A stretch of DNA of 64,000 bases from Hyphomicrobiales bacterium (GCA_016185245.1 JACPNZ010000051.1:62001-126000), one strand, 5' to 3'. Numbered from the stretch's first letter, positions 17,003-26,892 are shown. Program-made: numbers and translations. The notes: generated by a model not told the origin, from the letters alone.

Positions 17003-18073
17003 TTACTGGGGCAGCTTGTCGTCGATGCCCTTGACGTACCAGTTCATGCTGTTGAGGTCCTTGTCGGAGAGCGACTTGCCCTTCTCGCCGACCACCGTGC
17101 CGTCCTGCTTGGTGATCGGACCGGCAAACGGCAGCAGCGTGCCGGCCTTGATGTCGGCCACCGATTTCTCGGCCATGGCCTTCACGGCATCGGGCATATT
17201 GGTAAAGGGCGACAGCACCACCATGCCCTGGGCCATGCCGCCCCAGGTGTCCTGCGACTTCCAGGTTCCAGCGAGAACCTTTTTCACCTCTTGCACGTAA
17301 TAGCCGCCCCAACTGTCGGTGTTAGCGGTGAGCTGTGCTTTGGGAGCGAACTTGATCATGTCGGAGGACTGGCCGAAGCCAAGTTTCCCCTGCTCCTGGG
17401 CGATCTGCAGAGGTGCGGTCGAGTCGGTGTGCTGGACCATGATGTCGGCACCCTGGCCGAACAGCACCTTGGCGGCATCCGACTCCTTGCCCGGATCGTA
17501 CCAGGAATTGACCCAGACAATCTTGACCTTGAAGTTCGGATTGACCGACTGGGCCCCGAGCATGAAGGAGTTGATGCCCATCACCACTTCCGGAATGGGG
17601 AAGGAGACGATGTAGCCGGCAACGCCGGTCTTCGACATCTTGGCGGCGATCTCGCCCATCACGTAGCGGCCCTCGTAGAAGCGGGCGTTGTAAGTGGCAA
17701 CGTTCTTGGCCTGCTTGTAGCCGGTGGCGTGTTCGAAGAAGACCTTCGGGTACTTCTTGGCGACCTTGATGGTGGCGTCCATGAAGCCGAAGGAGGTGGT
17801 GAACACGATCTTGCAGCCTTCCCGGGCAAAACGCTCGATGGCGCGCTCGGCGTCGGGACCTTCGGCGACGTTCTCGAGATATTTGGTCTCGACCTTGTCG
17901 CCCAGTTCCTTCTCGACTTCCTTGCGGCCGAGATCGTGCTGATAGGTATAGCCGCCGTCACCGACGGGGCCGACATAGAGCCAGCAGGCCTTGAGCTTGG
18001 CCGCCGACGCCGAGGCGGTCAAAAGCCCAACTCCGACCGCGAGTGCTGCCGCGGCCACAATCCATTTCTTCAT
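17003..18073 (-). CDS. BMP family ABC transporter substrate-binding protein
   Basis: A 356-residue periplasmic binding protein of the Bmp (basic membrane protein/PnrA) family, which binds purines or nucleosides. Residues 1-25 form a signal peptide (MKKWIVAAAALAVGVG...ASAAK). The next block is ACWLYVGPVGDGGYTYQHD, and TTSFGFMD and HTDSTAPL follow in the ligand lobes. The start is the ATG at 18071-18073, 6 bases after GAAGGAG; an earlier ATG reads MEKEF and would mask the signal peptide. The transporter subunits are upstream (18162-21734). Lying between xdhC and puuD, it probably imports xanthine, urate or a nucleoside. Confidence 0.92.
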   Translation of the reverse strand: MKKWIVAAAALAVGVGLLTASASAAKLKACWLYVGPVGDGGYTYQHDLGRKEVEKELGDKVETKYLENVAEGPDAERAIERFAREGCKIVFTTSFGFMDATIKVAKKYPKVFFEHATGYKQAKNVATYNARFYEGRYVMGEIAAKMSKTGVAGYIVSFPIPEVVMGINSFMLGAQSVNPNFKVKIVWVNSWYDPGKESDAAKVLFGQGADIMVQHTDSTAPLQIAQEQGKLGFGQSSDMIKFAPKAQLTANTDSWGGYYVQEVKKVLAGTWKSQDTWGGMAQGMVVLSPFTNMPDAVKAMAEKSVADIKAGTLLPFAGPITKQDGTVVGEKGKSLSDKDLNSMNWYVKGIDDKLPQ

Positions 18074-18120
18074 CTTGAACTCCTTCTCCATTGCCCATTC
18101 CTGCGGCCGGTCATTGTTAT

Positions 18121-18153
18121 TGCTCCGCCCTCGGCCGCATGCCCGGCGGAGCA
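18121..18153 (-). promoter_or_regulatory. intercistronic hairpin before the BMP gene
   Basis: A perfect 9-base inverted repeat, TGCTCCGCC (18121-18129) and GGCGGAGCA (18145-18153) with a 15-base loop, lies in the 88-base gap between the permease stop and the binding-protein ribosome site. No U-tract follows. Hairpins here often protect a processed, more abundant binding-protein mRNA; that role is inferred. Confidence 0.55.
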
Positions 18154-18161
18154 CGAAATGC

Positions 18162-19088
18162 CTAGCGATCAGGCACGAACGGCTGACCGAGGCAAGCGGG
18201 TGTATTGGCCCTGGTCAGGGCGCGATTGCCCGATATGATGACCAGTGCGACGATGGTCACGATATAGGGCAGCGAGGTCAAGAGCTGGGACGGAATGCCC
18301 AGGCCCTTGGTCTGCACGGCGAGCCCCAGGATGCTGACCATGCCGAACAGATAGGCGCCGATCGCCACGCGCTTCGGCAGCCAAGAGGCGAAGACGACCA
18401 GCGCCAGGGCGATCCAGCCGCGGCCGGCCGTCATGTTCTCGACCCACTGGGGCGTATAGGCCATCGACAGGTAGCCGCCGGCCAGTCCGGCGCAGCCGCC
18501 ACCGAAAGCGACACAGGCATAGCGTACCGGGATCACGCCATAGCCCAGGGCGTGGGCGGACTGGTGACTGTCGCCGACGGCGCGGATGACGAGACCGAGC
18601 TTGGTACGAAATAGCACGTAGCCGACGGCGGCAGTGAGCGCCAGCGAGAAATAGACCAGCACGTCCTGGCCGAAAAAGATCGGCCCGAGCCATGGAATGT
18701 CGGAGAGCAGCGGAATGTAGATATGCGCCAGCTTGGCGCCGGGCTGACCGACATAGCCCACGCCGATGAGGCCGGAGATGCCAAGCCCCAGAAGGGTGAG
18801 CGCCAGGCCGGTTGCCACCTGGTTCGACACCAGGCTGAGAGTCAGGAAGGCGAAGAGCAGCGACAGCAGGACGCCGGCGGCAATCGCCGCGAAGATGCCG
18901 ACATAGGGCCCGAAGATCAAGGCGGTGCCGAAGCCGCACACCGCCCCCACCGCCATCATGCCCTCGACACCGAGGTTGAGGACGCCGGAGCGCTCGACCA
19001 CCAGTTCGCCGATCGCCGCCAGCAGCAAGGGCGTCGACGCCGTGATGATGGTGAGGATGATCGACAGGAGTTCGCCGTGATCTTGCAT
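18162..19088 (-). CDS. BMP-type ABC transporter permease (second subunit)
   Basis: A 308-residue inner-membrane permease of the BPD_transp_2 type (YufQ/NupQ-like), with about eight hydrophobic segments. The family block LAAIGELVVERSGVLNLGVEGMM is at the N-terminus and GLVIRAVGDSHQSAHALGYGV holds the ATPase contact region. ATG 19086-19088; 5 bases separate it from the preceding permease stop. Pairs with the 19094-20200 product to form the channel for purine import. Confidence 0.92.
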   Translation of the reverse strand: MQDHGELLSIILTIITASTPLLLAAIGELVVERSGVLNLGVEGMMAVGAVCGFGTALIFGPYVGIFAAIAAGVLLSLLFAFLTLSLVSNQVATGLALTLLGLGISGLIGVGYVGQPGAKLAHIYIPLLSDIPWLGPIFFGQDVLVYFSLALTAAVGYVLFRTKLGLVIRAVGDSHQSAHALGYGVIPVRYACVAFGGGCAGLAGGYLSMAYTPQWVENMTAGRGWIALALVVFASWLPKRVAIGAYLFGMVSILGLAVQTKGLGIPSQLLTSLPYIVTIVALVIISGNRALTRANTPACLGQPFVPDR

Positions 19089-19093
19089 TGCTG

Positions 19094-20200
19094 TCACTCC
19101 GCCGGTACGGCCGCCGGGGCCCGATTGAATATGAGGCGGGGGCGATAGAGGATCATGCTGTCGCAGGCCAGGATGTAGAAGAGCAGGATACCCTGGAATA
19201 CCTTGGCGATCTTGTCGGAAATCTGCAGCGACACCTGGGCCGCCTCGCCGCCGAGATAGCTGATGGCGAGGGCGAGGGCGGCGACGAGAGCGCCGATGGG
19301 ATTGAGCCGGCCGAGGAAGGCGACGATGATGGCGGTGAAGCCGTAGCCCGGCGAGATCGAGGGCTGCAGTTGACCGACCGTGCTCATCACCTCGCTGATG
19401 CCGGCGAGACCGGCCAGGCCCCCCGACAGCATGAAGCAGAACCACACCGCCCCCTTCCGCGAGAAGCCGGCGAAGCGCCCGGCGCGTGGGCTGGCGCCGA
19501 GCACGCGGATCTCAAAGCCCTTGAGGCTGCGGCCCATCAACACGGTCAGCGCCGCGGCGGCGATGACGGCGAACAGGGTGCCGATGTGCAGCGTGCCATC
19601 GAAGCTCGGCAGGAGCTGCCAGTCGCTGAAGGCGATGGTCTGGGGAAAGTTATGGCCTCCGGGATCGCGCCAGGGGCCGCGCACCAGCCAGTCGAGCAGC
19701 AATCCCGCCACATAGACGAGCATCAGGCTGGTGAGGATTTCGCTGGCGCCGAAACGGTTCTTGAGAAAAGCCGGGATCGAAGCCCAGGCCATGCCGCCGA
19801 GCACGCCGAAAACCAGCATCAGCACGAGCGTCAGCGGCGACTGCCATTCGGGGAACATCACCGGGATGGCGCTGCCGAAGATGGCGCCGGCGGTGAGCTG
19901 GCCTTCGGCGCCGATATTCCAGACATTGGCGAGATAGGAAACCGAAAGCCCGGCGCCGATGAGGGCGAGAGGGGCGGCTTTCACCGCGAGCTGTTCCAGC
20001 GACCACAAGTCGTCGGGTGCGAAGGTCCACAGATACTTCAGCGGCTCGAGGAAATAGACGTAAAGCGCTTCGAGGGGATTGAGACCGTCGAAGGCAAAGA
20101 TGATGGCGCCGGTGACCAGGGTCAAGCCGATGGCGATGACCGGCGACAGGTAGACCATCGTGTGCGAGTGTTCGGAGCGCTTCTCAAGCAGTAGCCGCAT
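19094..20200 (-). CDS. BMP-type ABC transporter permease (first subunit)
   Basis: A 368-residue BPD_transp_2 permease (YufP/NupP-like). The family motif PLALIGAGLSVSYLANVWNIGAEGQL lies at about 75-100, and LGASPRAGRFAGFS is the ATPase-coupling loop. About nine membrane segments can be counted. It overlaps the 3' end of the ATPase gene by 17 bases, and is followed closely by the second permease. Part of the purine uptake system embedded in the xdh-puuD operon. Confidence 0.92.
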   Translation of the reverse strand: MRLLLEKRSEHSHTMVYLSPVIAIGLTLVTGAIIFAFDGLNPLEALYVYFLEPLKYLWTFAPDDLWSLEQLAVKAAPLALIGAGLSVSYLANVWNIGAEGQLTAGAIFGSAIPVMFPEWQSPLTLVLMLVFGVLGGMAWASIPAFLKNRFGASEILTSLMLVYVAGLLLDWLVRGPWRDPGGHNFPQTIAFSDWQLLPSFDGTLHIGTLFAVIAAAALTVLMGRSLKGFEIRVLGASPRAGRFAGFSRKGAVWFCFMLSGGLAGLAGISEVMSTVGQLQPSISPGYGFTAIIVAFLGRLNPIGALVAALALAISYLGGEAAQVSLQISDKIAKVFQGILLFYILACDSMILYRPRLIFNRAPAAVPAE

Positions 20201-21734
20201 GGCGGGCCTCCTTCACTTCGTGGGCGCCGGCCATCAGGAGGCCGATCTGCTGCAGGCTGATCTCGTTGGCCCGGTAGGTCTCCGACAGCTGGCCGCGGGA
20301 AATGACGGCGATGCGGTCGGCGACTTCGTAGATCTCGTCGAGGTCCTGGCTGATGACCAAGACCGCCGAACCGTCGCGCGACAAATCGATGATGGCCTGG
20401 CGGATTGTGGCGGAAGCGCCGGCATCGACGCCCCAGGTGGGCTGGTTGACGACCAGGATGCCGGGCTTGCGGTCGAGTTCGCGGCCGATCACGAATTTCT
20501 GTAAATTGCCGCCGGACAAGGCGCGGGCTTCGGGGTCGGGCTTGCCTTTGCGCACGTCGAAAGCCTTGATGACGCGCTCGCTCACCACGGTGGCACCGCC
20601 CGATTGCAGCATGCCCATCTTCACCAGCGAACGGTCGGAAGAATGGCGGGTGAGCACGACATTTTCCGAGAGCTTGAAGCCCGGCACGGCGCCATGGCCG
20701 AGGCGCTCTTCCGGCACAAAGGCCGCCCCGACGTTGCGCCTGGCATTGACGCCAAGGCGGCCCGAGGGCCTGCCGTCGAAGGATATCATGGCGTCGCGGG
20801 CCAGCGGGCGCTCGCCGGAAATGGCGTCGAAGAGTTCCGACTGGCCGTTGCCGGCAACCCCGGCGATGGCGATCACTTCGCCGGCCTTCACCTCAAGGGA
20901 AATGTTCTTGAGTTCGACCACGAAGGGGCCGTCGGCGGGAAGGTTCAGATTGTCGAGCTTGAGGCGGGCGGCACCTTCACTTTGTTCGCGTACCGTATGC
21001 ACCACATGGATATCGGCGCCGACCATGAGCCGGGCGAGGCTCGCCGCCGTCTCAAGGGTGGGATCGACATTGGCGACGACCTTGCCGTGCCGCAGGATGG
21101 TGGCGTTGTGGCAGATGCGCTTTACCTCCTCGAGGCGGTGGCTGATGTAGAGGACGGCGCAACCTTCGCGGCTCAGCCGGTTAAGCACCACGAATAGCTG
21201 GTCGGCTTCCTGCGGCGTCAAAACCGCCGTGGGCTCGTCCATGATCAGAAGCCGCGGTTCCTGGAGGAGGCAGCGCACGATCTCGATCCGCTGGCGCTCG
21301 CCGACCGAGAGATCGGCGACGATTGCCGTGGGTTCGAGGGGCAGGCCGTATTCCTTGGAGACGCGCGCGATCTTCTCGGAGAGCTTGGCCATATCGAAGT
21401 CACCGGGCATGGCAAGGGCGATGTTTTCGGCCACCGTCAAAGCCTCGAACAGGGAAAAGTGCTGGAACACCATGCCGATGCCGAGCTTGCGGGCCGCCGC
21501 CGGATTGCCGACATTCACGCTCTTGCCTTTCCAGCGGAATTCGCCGGAGGTGGGCTGGAGCGCTCCGTAGATCATCTTGACCAGGGTCGACTTGCCGGCC
21601 CCGTTCTCGCCCAGGAAGGCGTGGATTTCGCCGGGCTTGACCCTGAGCGTCACGTCGTCGTTGGCCCGTAAGGTGCCGAACACCTTGACGACATGGAGCG
21701 CCTCCAGCAGATATTCTGGGTTTTCAGTCACCAT
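20184..21734 (-). CDS. BMP-type ABC transporter ATP-binding protein (two ATPase domains)
   Basis: A 516-residue double ABC ATPase of the sugar/nucleoside (RbsA/NupO) type. Domain 1 has Walker A GENGAGKST at 42-50, signature LSVGERQRIEI and Walker B LLIMDEPTAVLT. Domain 2 (from about 255) has a degenerate Walker A (GVAGNGQSE) but a good LSGGNLQKFVIGRE signature, as usual for this family. The start ATG overlaps the xdhC stop by 7 bases and the end overlaps the permease, giving a continuous transcript. Energises purine import. Confidence 0.93.
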   Translation of the reverse strand: MVTENPEYLLEALHVVKVFGTLRANDDVTLRVKPGEIHAFLGENGAGKSTLVKMIYGALQPTSGEFRWKGKSVNVGNPAAARKLGIGMVFQHFSLFEALTVAENIALAMPGDFDMAKLSEKIARVSKEYGLPLEPTAIVADLSVGERQRIEIVRCLLQEPRLLIMDEPTAVLTPQEADQLFVVLNRLSREGCAVLYISHRLEEVKRICHNATILRHGKVVANVDPTLETAASLARLMVGADIHVVHTVREQSEGAARLKLDNLNLPADGPFVVELKNISLEVKAGEVIAIAGVAGNGQSELFDAISGERPLARDAMISFDGRPSGRLGVNARRNVGAAFVPEERLGHGAVPGFKLSENVVLTRHSSDRSLVKMGMLQSGGATVVSERVIKAFDVRKGKPDPEARALSGGNLQKFVIGRELDRKPGILVVNQPTWGVDAGASATIRQAIIDLSRDGSAVLVISQDLDEIYEVADRIAVISRGQLSETYRANEISLQQIGLLMAGAHEVKEARHAATA

Positions 21735-22642
21735 CCGCTCCCCACCTTCTGGCCGTCATGGTGCGGCTGTTCCTCGGCCGTTGCAAGCCGCAGGGCCTCG
21801 TCAAGCACAACAATCTGCGCCGCCGTGGCGGCGGCGATCACGGCAGGCTCCTTGCCGCGGATGGCGGAAATGCCGATCGGGCAGATCAGGGTGCCGATGC
21901 GGTCGGCGGCCACCCCCGCTTCTCTCAGTCGCTTCTCGAAGCGGGCCCGCTTGGTGGCACTGCCGATCAGACCCACATGGGCGACGTTCGGATTACGGAG
22001 TGCCGCATCGGCGATGGCGAGATCAAGCGCATGGCTGTGGCTCATAATGAAAACGAAGCTGCCGGTAGGCGCGAGCCCCAGTTCGGCGACCGGATCCTCG
22101 GGTGCGAGCTTGGCCACGTTCTGCGGCGCTGCGGCCGGAAAGGCCTGGGGCCGGGGATCGATCCAGCGCACCGCGACCGGCAAAGGTGCCAGCGCCAGCA
22201 CCAGGGCGCGGCCCACATGGCCGGCGCCAAAGAGATAGATGGGCCGCAGCGCGGCACCGAATTGCAGCAGGCGGCCGTGGCGGATTATGGCGAAGGAGCC
22301 TTCGGCCTCGCGGGCGGCGAGTTCGCCGACGCCGACAAGGCTTGCCGCATCGAAGATCTCGATCGCCAGTTCGACGCGTCCGCCGCAGCACTGGCCGAGA
22401 TCGGGGCCAAGGGCGTAGGAGGCATGGCGCACGACGGCGCCGCGGCCGAGCATGGCCTGGGCCTCGGCGATGGCGCGCCATTCGAGCGTGCCGCCGCCGA
22501 TGGTGCCGTGATAGCCTTCGGCCGTCACCACCATGTGGGCGCCGGCATCGCGCGGAGCCGACCCTTGCGTTGCGGTGACCGAGACGAGCGCGCAGGGCTT
22601 GCCAGCCGCAACCGCCCGCGCCATGGTGGCCCACACCTTCAT
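21728..22642 (-). CDS. xdhC: xanthine dehydrogenase accessory protein XdhC
   Basis: A 304-residue XdhC protein, which sulfurates and inserts the molybdenum cofactor into xanthine dehydrogenase. The N-terminal XdhC/CoxI domain has VSVTATQGSAPRDAGAHMVV, TIGGGTLEWRAI and GQCCGGRVELAIE; the C-terminal Rossmann domain has LFGAGHVGRALV and ends IGSATKRARFEKRL. The ATG at 22640-22642 overlaps the xdhB stop (ATGA), which fits a chaperone made with its client. Confidence 0.94.
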   Translation of the reverse strand: MKVWATMARAVAAGKPCALVSVTATQGSAPRDAGAHMVVTAEGYHGTIGGGTLEWRAIAEAQAMLGRGAVVRHASYALGPDLGQCCGGRVELAIEIFDAASLVGVGELAAREAEGSFAIIRHGRLLQFGAALRPIYLFGAGHVGRALVLALAPLPVAVRWIDPRPQAFPAAAPQNVAKLAPEDPVAELGLAPTGSFVFIMSHSHALDLAIADAALRNPNVAHVGLIGSATKRARFEKRLREAGVAADRIGTLICPIGISAIRGKEPAVIAAATAAQIVVLDEALRLATAEEQPHHDGQKVGSGW

Positions 22643-24954
22643 CGCCGCATCGCCTTCACCGCCCGCAGTATGGCTTCGGCCGTGGCGGGAGCATCAAGGG
22701 GCGGCACCTTGCCGGGATTGAGCCCGGCGATGGCGTTGAAGATCGCCGACCAGACGGCGATGCCGAGCATCAAGGGCGGCTCACCCACCGCCTTGGAGCG
22801 GTAGATGGTGTTCTCGCGGTTGCCCTTCGAGTCATAGAGATTGACCCGGAAGTCGGCGGGAACGTCGGAGGCGCAGGGAATCTTGTAGGTCGACGGCGCA
22901 TGGGTGGCGAGCCGGCCCTTGGCGTCGTAAACGAGCTCCTCGGTGGTGAGCCAGCCCATGCCCTGGACGAAGCCGCCCTCGATCTGGCCAATGTCGATGG
23001 CCGGATTGAGCGAACGCCCGACATCATGCAGGATGTCGACGCGATCGATCCGCATCTCGCCGGTCAAGGTGTCGATCGTCACCTCGGCGCAAGCCGCACC
23101 ATAGGCGAAATAGTAGAACGGCCGGCCCTTGGCCTTGGCCCGGTCCCAGGCGACCTTGGGCGTGGCGTAATAGCCGGTTGAAGACAGCGAAATGCGGGCC
23201 TGATGGGCCTTCCTGGCAAGCTCGCCGAAGCCGATGCTCTGGTTGCCGACGATCACCTGGCCCTTTTCGAAGCGGATGCGCGACTTCGCCACCTTCCACG
23301 TCTTCGCGGCAAAGTCGGTGAGCCGCCCGCGGATGGTGCCGGCGGCGGCCCTGGCGGCCATGCCGTTCATGTCGGCACCCGAGGAGGCAGCGGTCGGCGA
23401 GGTGTTGGGAACCTTGGCCGTCGTGGTGGCGGTGATGCGCACCCGGTCGGGGGACAGGCCGAATTCCTCGGCCACCACCTGAGCCACCTTGGTGTAGAGC
23501 CCCTGCCCCATCTCGGTGCCGCCGTGATTGAGGTGCACCGAGCCGTCGGTATAGACGTGCACCAAGGCGCCCGCCTGGTTGAGATGGGTGAGCGTGAAGG
23601 AAATGCCGAACTTGACCGGGGTGAGCGCCAGACCCTTGCGCAGGACGGTAGTCTTGCCATTGAATTTGGCGACCTGCTCGCGGCGGGCGCGGTAATCGGA
23701 GGTCTTCTCGAGCTGTTCGATCAGGTCGAGGGCGATGTTGTCCTCGACCTTCATGCCATAGGGGGTTATGTCGCGGCCGGCGGCGTAGAGGTTGCGCTTT
23801 CTGATATCGAGAGGATCGACGGCGAGCTTGATGGCGATGGCGTCCATCATGCGCTCGGCGAACACCATGCCCTGGGGGCCGCCGAAGCCGCGGAAAGCGG
23901 TGTTCGACACAGTATGGGTCTTGAGCCGGCGGGTGCGGATCGAGGTCGCCGGATAGAAATAGGCGTTGTCGGCATGGAACATGGTGCGGTCGCAGATGGC
24001 GCCCGAGAGATCGGCGGAATAGCCGCAACGCCCCCAGAATTCGACATCGACGGCGGTGACGCGGCCGGTCTTGTCGAAGCCCGCCTCATAGGTTGCCCGG
24101 AAGTCGTGGCGCTTGCCGGTCATCATCATGTCGTCGTCGCGGTCGAGCCGGCATTTGGCCGGATGACCGGTCACATGCGCGGCGAGGGCCGCGAGGCAGC
24201 CCCACTGGGTCGCCTGGCTTTCCTTGCCGCCGAAGCCGCCGCCCATGCGCCGGCATTCGCAGGTGACCTGGGCATCGGCGAGACCCAGCATCTTGGCGAC
24301 GATGTGCTGCACTTCGGTCGGATGCTGGGTCGAGGAGAAGACGGTCATGGCGCCGCCCTCCTCCGGATAGGCCATGGCGATCTGGCCTTCGAGATAGAAC
24401 TGCTCCTGGCCGCCGATCAGGAAGCTTTCGCCGATACGGTGGACGGATGCCTTGAGAGCCGCCGTCACGTCGTGGCGCTTGAATTCGTAGGGCGGCAGGA
24501 TGTCCTTGACCTTCATCGCCACGGCGTCATCGACGGTGACAGCGGGCTTCTCCACGGCGATCTCGATCTTGGCCAGCCGGGCGGCGCGGCGGGCGGCGTC
24601 GCGGGTAATGGCTACGACGGCAAAGATCACCTGGCCGTGGAATTCGATGGCGCCGTCGGCGAGGATGGGATCGCCGCCGATCGTCGGGCTGCTGTCGTTG
24701 AGGCCGGGAATGTCCTTGCAGGTCAGGACCGCCACCACGCCGGGATATTTGCGCACGGCGTCGAGATCGACCGACTTGATCTTGCCGCGGGCGGCGTCCC
24801 TGGCATAGCCCGGCACCACGTGCACCAGGCCGTCGGGCTCGCGCATGTCGTCGATATAGACGGCGCGGCCCGACACATGGAGGGCGGCACTGTCATGGGC
24901 CAAGGCCAGGCCAACGGTATCGGTGGCGATGGTCTTGCGATGGGTGACGGCCAT
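22639..24954 (-). CDS. xdhB: xanthine dehydrogenase molybdopterin-binding subunit
   Basis: A 771-residue large subunit of xanthine dehydrogenase. The start MAVTHRKTIATD is the ATG at 24952-24954, one base after the xdhA stop. Molybdopterin motifs include GGQEQFYLEGQ with the substrate-orienting glutamine/glutamate region, RRMGGGFGGKESQ, NTAFRGFGGPQG with the catalytic arginine, and SKAVGEPPLMLG with the base glutamate. It oxidises hypoxanthine and xanthine to urate together with XdhA. Confidence 0.95.
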   Translation of the reverse strand: MAVTHRKTIATDTVGLALAHDSAALHVSGRAVYIDDMREPDGLVHVVPGYARDAARGKIKSVDLDAVRKYPGVVAVLTCKDIPGLNDSSPTIGGDPILADGAIEFHGQVIFAVVAITRDAARRAARLAKIEIAVEKPAVTVDDAVAMKVKDILPPYEFKRHDVTAALKASVHRIGESFLIGGQEQFYLEGQIAMAYPEEGGAMTVFSSTQHPTEVQHIVAKMLGLADAQVTCECRRMGGGFGGKESQATQWGCLAALAAHVTGHPAKCRLDRDDDMMMTGKRHDFRATYEAGFDKTGRVTAVDVEFWGRCGYSADLSGAICDRTMFHADNAYFYPATSIRTRRLKTHTVSNTAFRGFGGPQGMVFAERMMDAIAIKLAVDPLDIRKRNLYAAGRDITPYGMKVEDNIALDLIEQLEKTSDYRARREQVAKFNGKTTVLRKGLALTPVKFGISFTLTHLNQAGALVHVYTDGSVHLNHGGTEMGQGLYTKVAQVVAEEFGLSPDRVRITATTTAKVPNTSPTAASSGADMNGMAARAAAGTIRGRLTDFAAKTWKVAKSRIRFEKGQVIVGNQSIGFGELARKAHQARISLSSTGYYATPKVAWDRAKAKGRPFYYFAYGAACAEVTIDTLTGEMRIDRVDILHDVGRSLNPAIDIGQIEGGFVQGMGWLTTEELVYDAKGRLATHAPSTYKIPCASDVPADFRVNLYDSKGNRENTIYRSKAVGEPPLMLGIAVWSAIFNAIAGLNPGKVPPLDAPATAEAILRAVKAMRR

Positions 24955-24955
24955 G

Positions 24956-26422
24956 TCAGGCGGCCTTTCCGCGAGCGCCGACGACACGGGTCTGGCTGGC
25001 GCCAGCAAGTTCGATGAGGGCCTTGCGCAGCAGCGCCTGGGCCACCTCGGCGCGATAGGCGGCAGACGCCCGCATGTCGTCGATAGGCTGGAAATCCTCG
25101 GCCAGCGCCAGGATGGCCCGGCCCCACGACGCGGCATCGTCGAGGGAAACGCCGGCGAGCGCTACCTCGGCGCGGGTTGCACGCTTGGGCGTTGCCGCCA
25201 TGCCGCCGAAGGCTGCGCGGGCCGACTGGACGCGGCGACCGGCGAGGGTGAACTTGAAGGCGGCCATCACCGCCGAAATGTCCTGGTCGAAACGCTTGGA
25301 AATCTTGTAGCTACGGAAACGCTCGTTGGGCTTGAGCCTGGGCACGTCGATTTGCCAGACCAATTCGCCGGCCTTGCGGTCCTGCTTGCCATAGGCGAGG
25401 AAGTAGTTCTCCAGCGGCAGGGTGCGGGTTGCCTCGCCATGGCGGAGGTGCAGGGTTGCCGCAAGCGCGATCAGCATGGGCGGCATATCGCCGATGGGCG
25501 AGCCGTTGGCAACGTTGCCGCCGACAGTCCCTGAGGCCCGCACCTGCTTCGACCCGATGCGGCGGACGACTTCGCCGACATCGGGATCGATGGCGGCAAG
25601 ATAGGGCTCGGCCTCGGCATAGGTGACGGCAGCGCCGAGCGAGAGAATGTCCTTGCCGTTGTCGATGGCGTGCAGCGCCTTGACGCCGCCGACATGGATG
25701 ATCTTTGGCAAGGTGCGAAGCTGCTTGGTGATCCATAGTCCCACATCGGTGGCGCCGGCGACAATGGTCGCATCGGGGTGTGCCGCGGCAAGGGAGGCAA
25801 GGGTTTCGGCCTGCGCCGGAACCGCCGTGAAGCCTTGGCCGTTGCCGATGAACAGGTCGGAGCCATCGGCGAGGGCCGCAAGCTGTTCGGCCGCCCGCCT
25901 GGCGCCCTTGGCCCAGGCATCGATGGCCCGGCCGGTACAAGAAGAGACTGCGGCATCGACGATCGGCCGATAGCCGGTGCAACGGCACAGGTTTCCGGCG
26001 ATCTGGTCGACGATCTGCTGGCGAGTCGGGCGGACACCCGCATGATAGAGGGTGAACAGCGACATGACGAAACCGGGCGTGCAGAAGCCGCACTGGGAGC
26101 CATGGCTGTCGACCAGGGCCTGCTGCACCGGATGGAGCCGGTCGCTGTCGCCCAGATCGTCGACGGCCACCAGTTCCTTGCCGTCGAGCTGGGCCATGAG
26201 CAGGATGCAGGCGTTGACCGGCTCGTAGACAACGCCGCCGTCACGGAGCGTTCCCACTGCCACGGTGCAGGCGCCACAGTCGCCCTCGTTGCAGCCTTCC
26301 TTGGTGCCGGGCGATTTCTCCTCGAGGCGAAGGTAGTCGAGCACGGTGAGCATCGGATCGAGGCGCTCGATCTCGACCACCTTGCCGCGCCGGAGGAACC
26401 GCAGACTGGTTCGCTGGCTCAT
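24956..26422 (-). CDS. xdhA: xanthine dehydrogenase small subunit (2Fe-2S and FAD)
   Basis: A 488-residue subunit carrying both Fe-S domains and the FAD domain, as in Rhodobacter-type XdhA. Plant-type ligands are C44, C49, C52, C72; the second cluster uses C111, C114, C146, C148. FAD-binding motifs are ATDVGLW-like residues near 220 and SGTVGGNVANGSPIGD near 295-310. Electrons pass from the XdhB molybdenum site to NAD. The gene follows uraH with a 3-base gap. Confidence 0.95.
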   Translation of the reverse strand: MSQRTSLRFLRRGKVVEIERLDPMLTVLDYLRLEEKSPGTKEGCNEGDCGACTVAVGTLRDGGVVYEPVNACILLMAQLDGKELVAVDDLGDSDRLHPVQQALVDSHGSQCGFCTPGFVMSLFTLYHAGVRPTRQQIVDQIAGNLCRCTGYRPIVDAAVSSCTGRAIDAWAKGARRAAEQLAALADGSDLFIGNGQGFTAVPAQAETLASLAAAHPDATIVAGATDVGLWITKQLRTLPKIIHVGGVKALHAIDNGKDILSLGAAVTYAEAEPYLAAIDPDVGEVVRRIGSKQVRASGTVGGNVANGSPIGDMPPMLIALAATLHLRHGEATRTLPLENYFLAYGKQDRKAGELVWQIDVPRLKPNERFRSYKISKRFDQDISAVMAAFKFTLAGRRVQSARAAFGGMAATPKRATRAEVALAGVSLDDAASWGRAILALAEDFQPIDDMRASAAYRAEVAQALLRKALIELAGASQTRVVGARGKAA

Positions 26423-26425
26423 CGA

Positions 26426-26776
26426 TCAGCTCCCGCGATAGGTGGAATAGCCGTAGGGCGATAGCAGCAACGGCACGTGATAGTGTTGACCCGGATCGGC
26501 GATGCCGAAGCGGAGTGGAATGACATCGAGAAAGGCCGGATCGGTCAGCTTCGCGCCGCTCGCCTTGAGATAATCGCCGGCGTGGAAGCGCAGCTCGTAA
26601 TGGCCGCGCAGAAAGGCAGCGCCCTCGAGGATCGGGCCATCGGCGCGGCCGTCGGCATTAGTCACGATGGTCTTGAGATGGACGGTGCCGCCGTCGAGCA
26701 GATAGAGCTCGATCTTCAGGCCCGCTGCCGGATGCCCGGTCGCCGTATCCAAGACATGCGTGGTCAGCCGTCCCAT
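26426..26776 (-). CDS. uraH: 5-hydroxyisourate hydrolase
   Basis: A 116-residue transthyretin-like HIU hydrolase, acting between PuuD and UraD. It begins [17 protein letters not shown] with the active-site histidine, has [16 protein letters not shown] and ends in the family's diagnostic YRGS. First gene of the long purine operon; the 116-base gap before it, below the LysR gene, should hold the operon promoter, though I see no convincing -35/-10 pair there. Confidence 0.95.
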   Translation of the reverse strand: MGRLTTHVLDTATGHPAAGLKIELYLLDGGTVHLKTIVTNADGRADGPILEGAAFLRGHYELRFHAGDYLKASGAKLTDPAFLDVIPLRFGIADPGQHYHVPLLLSPYGYSTYRGS

Positions 26777-26892
26777 GCCGTTCCCCGTTGCCAGTCCCTG
26801 TCGCTTGCGGTTCTTGTTCCCTGCCGCAATGGTTGAGTTTCTAACATGACTGCATCGTTCGAAAAAGAAGATTAAAGTCTACAGAACGTACA

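Noticed and set aside
25000-25137. N-terminal extension of the xdhB frame to 25137
   Set aside because: It overlaps the xdhA 3' end out of frame; the ATG at 24954 gives the family N-terminus one base after the xdhA stop.
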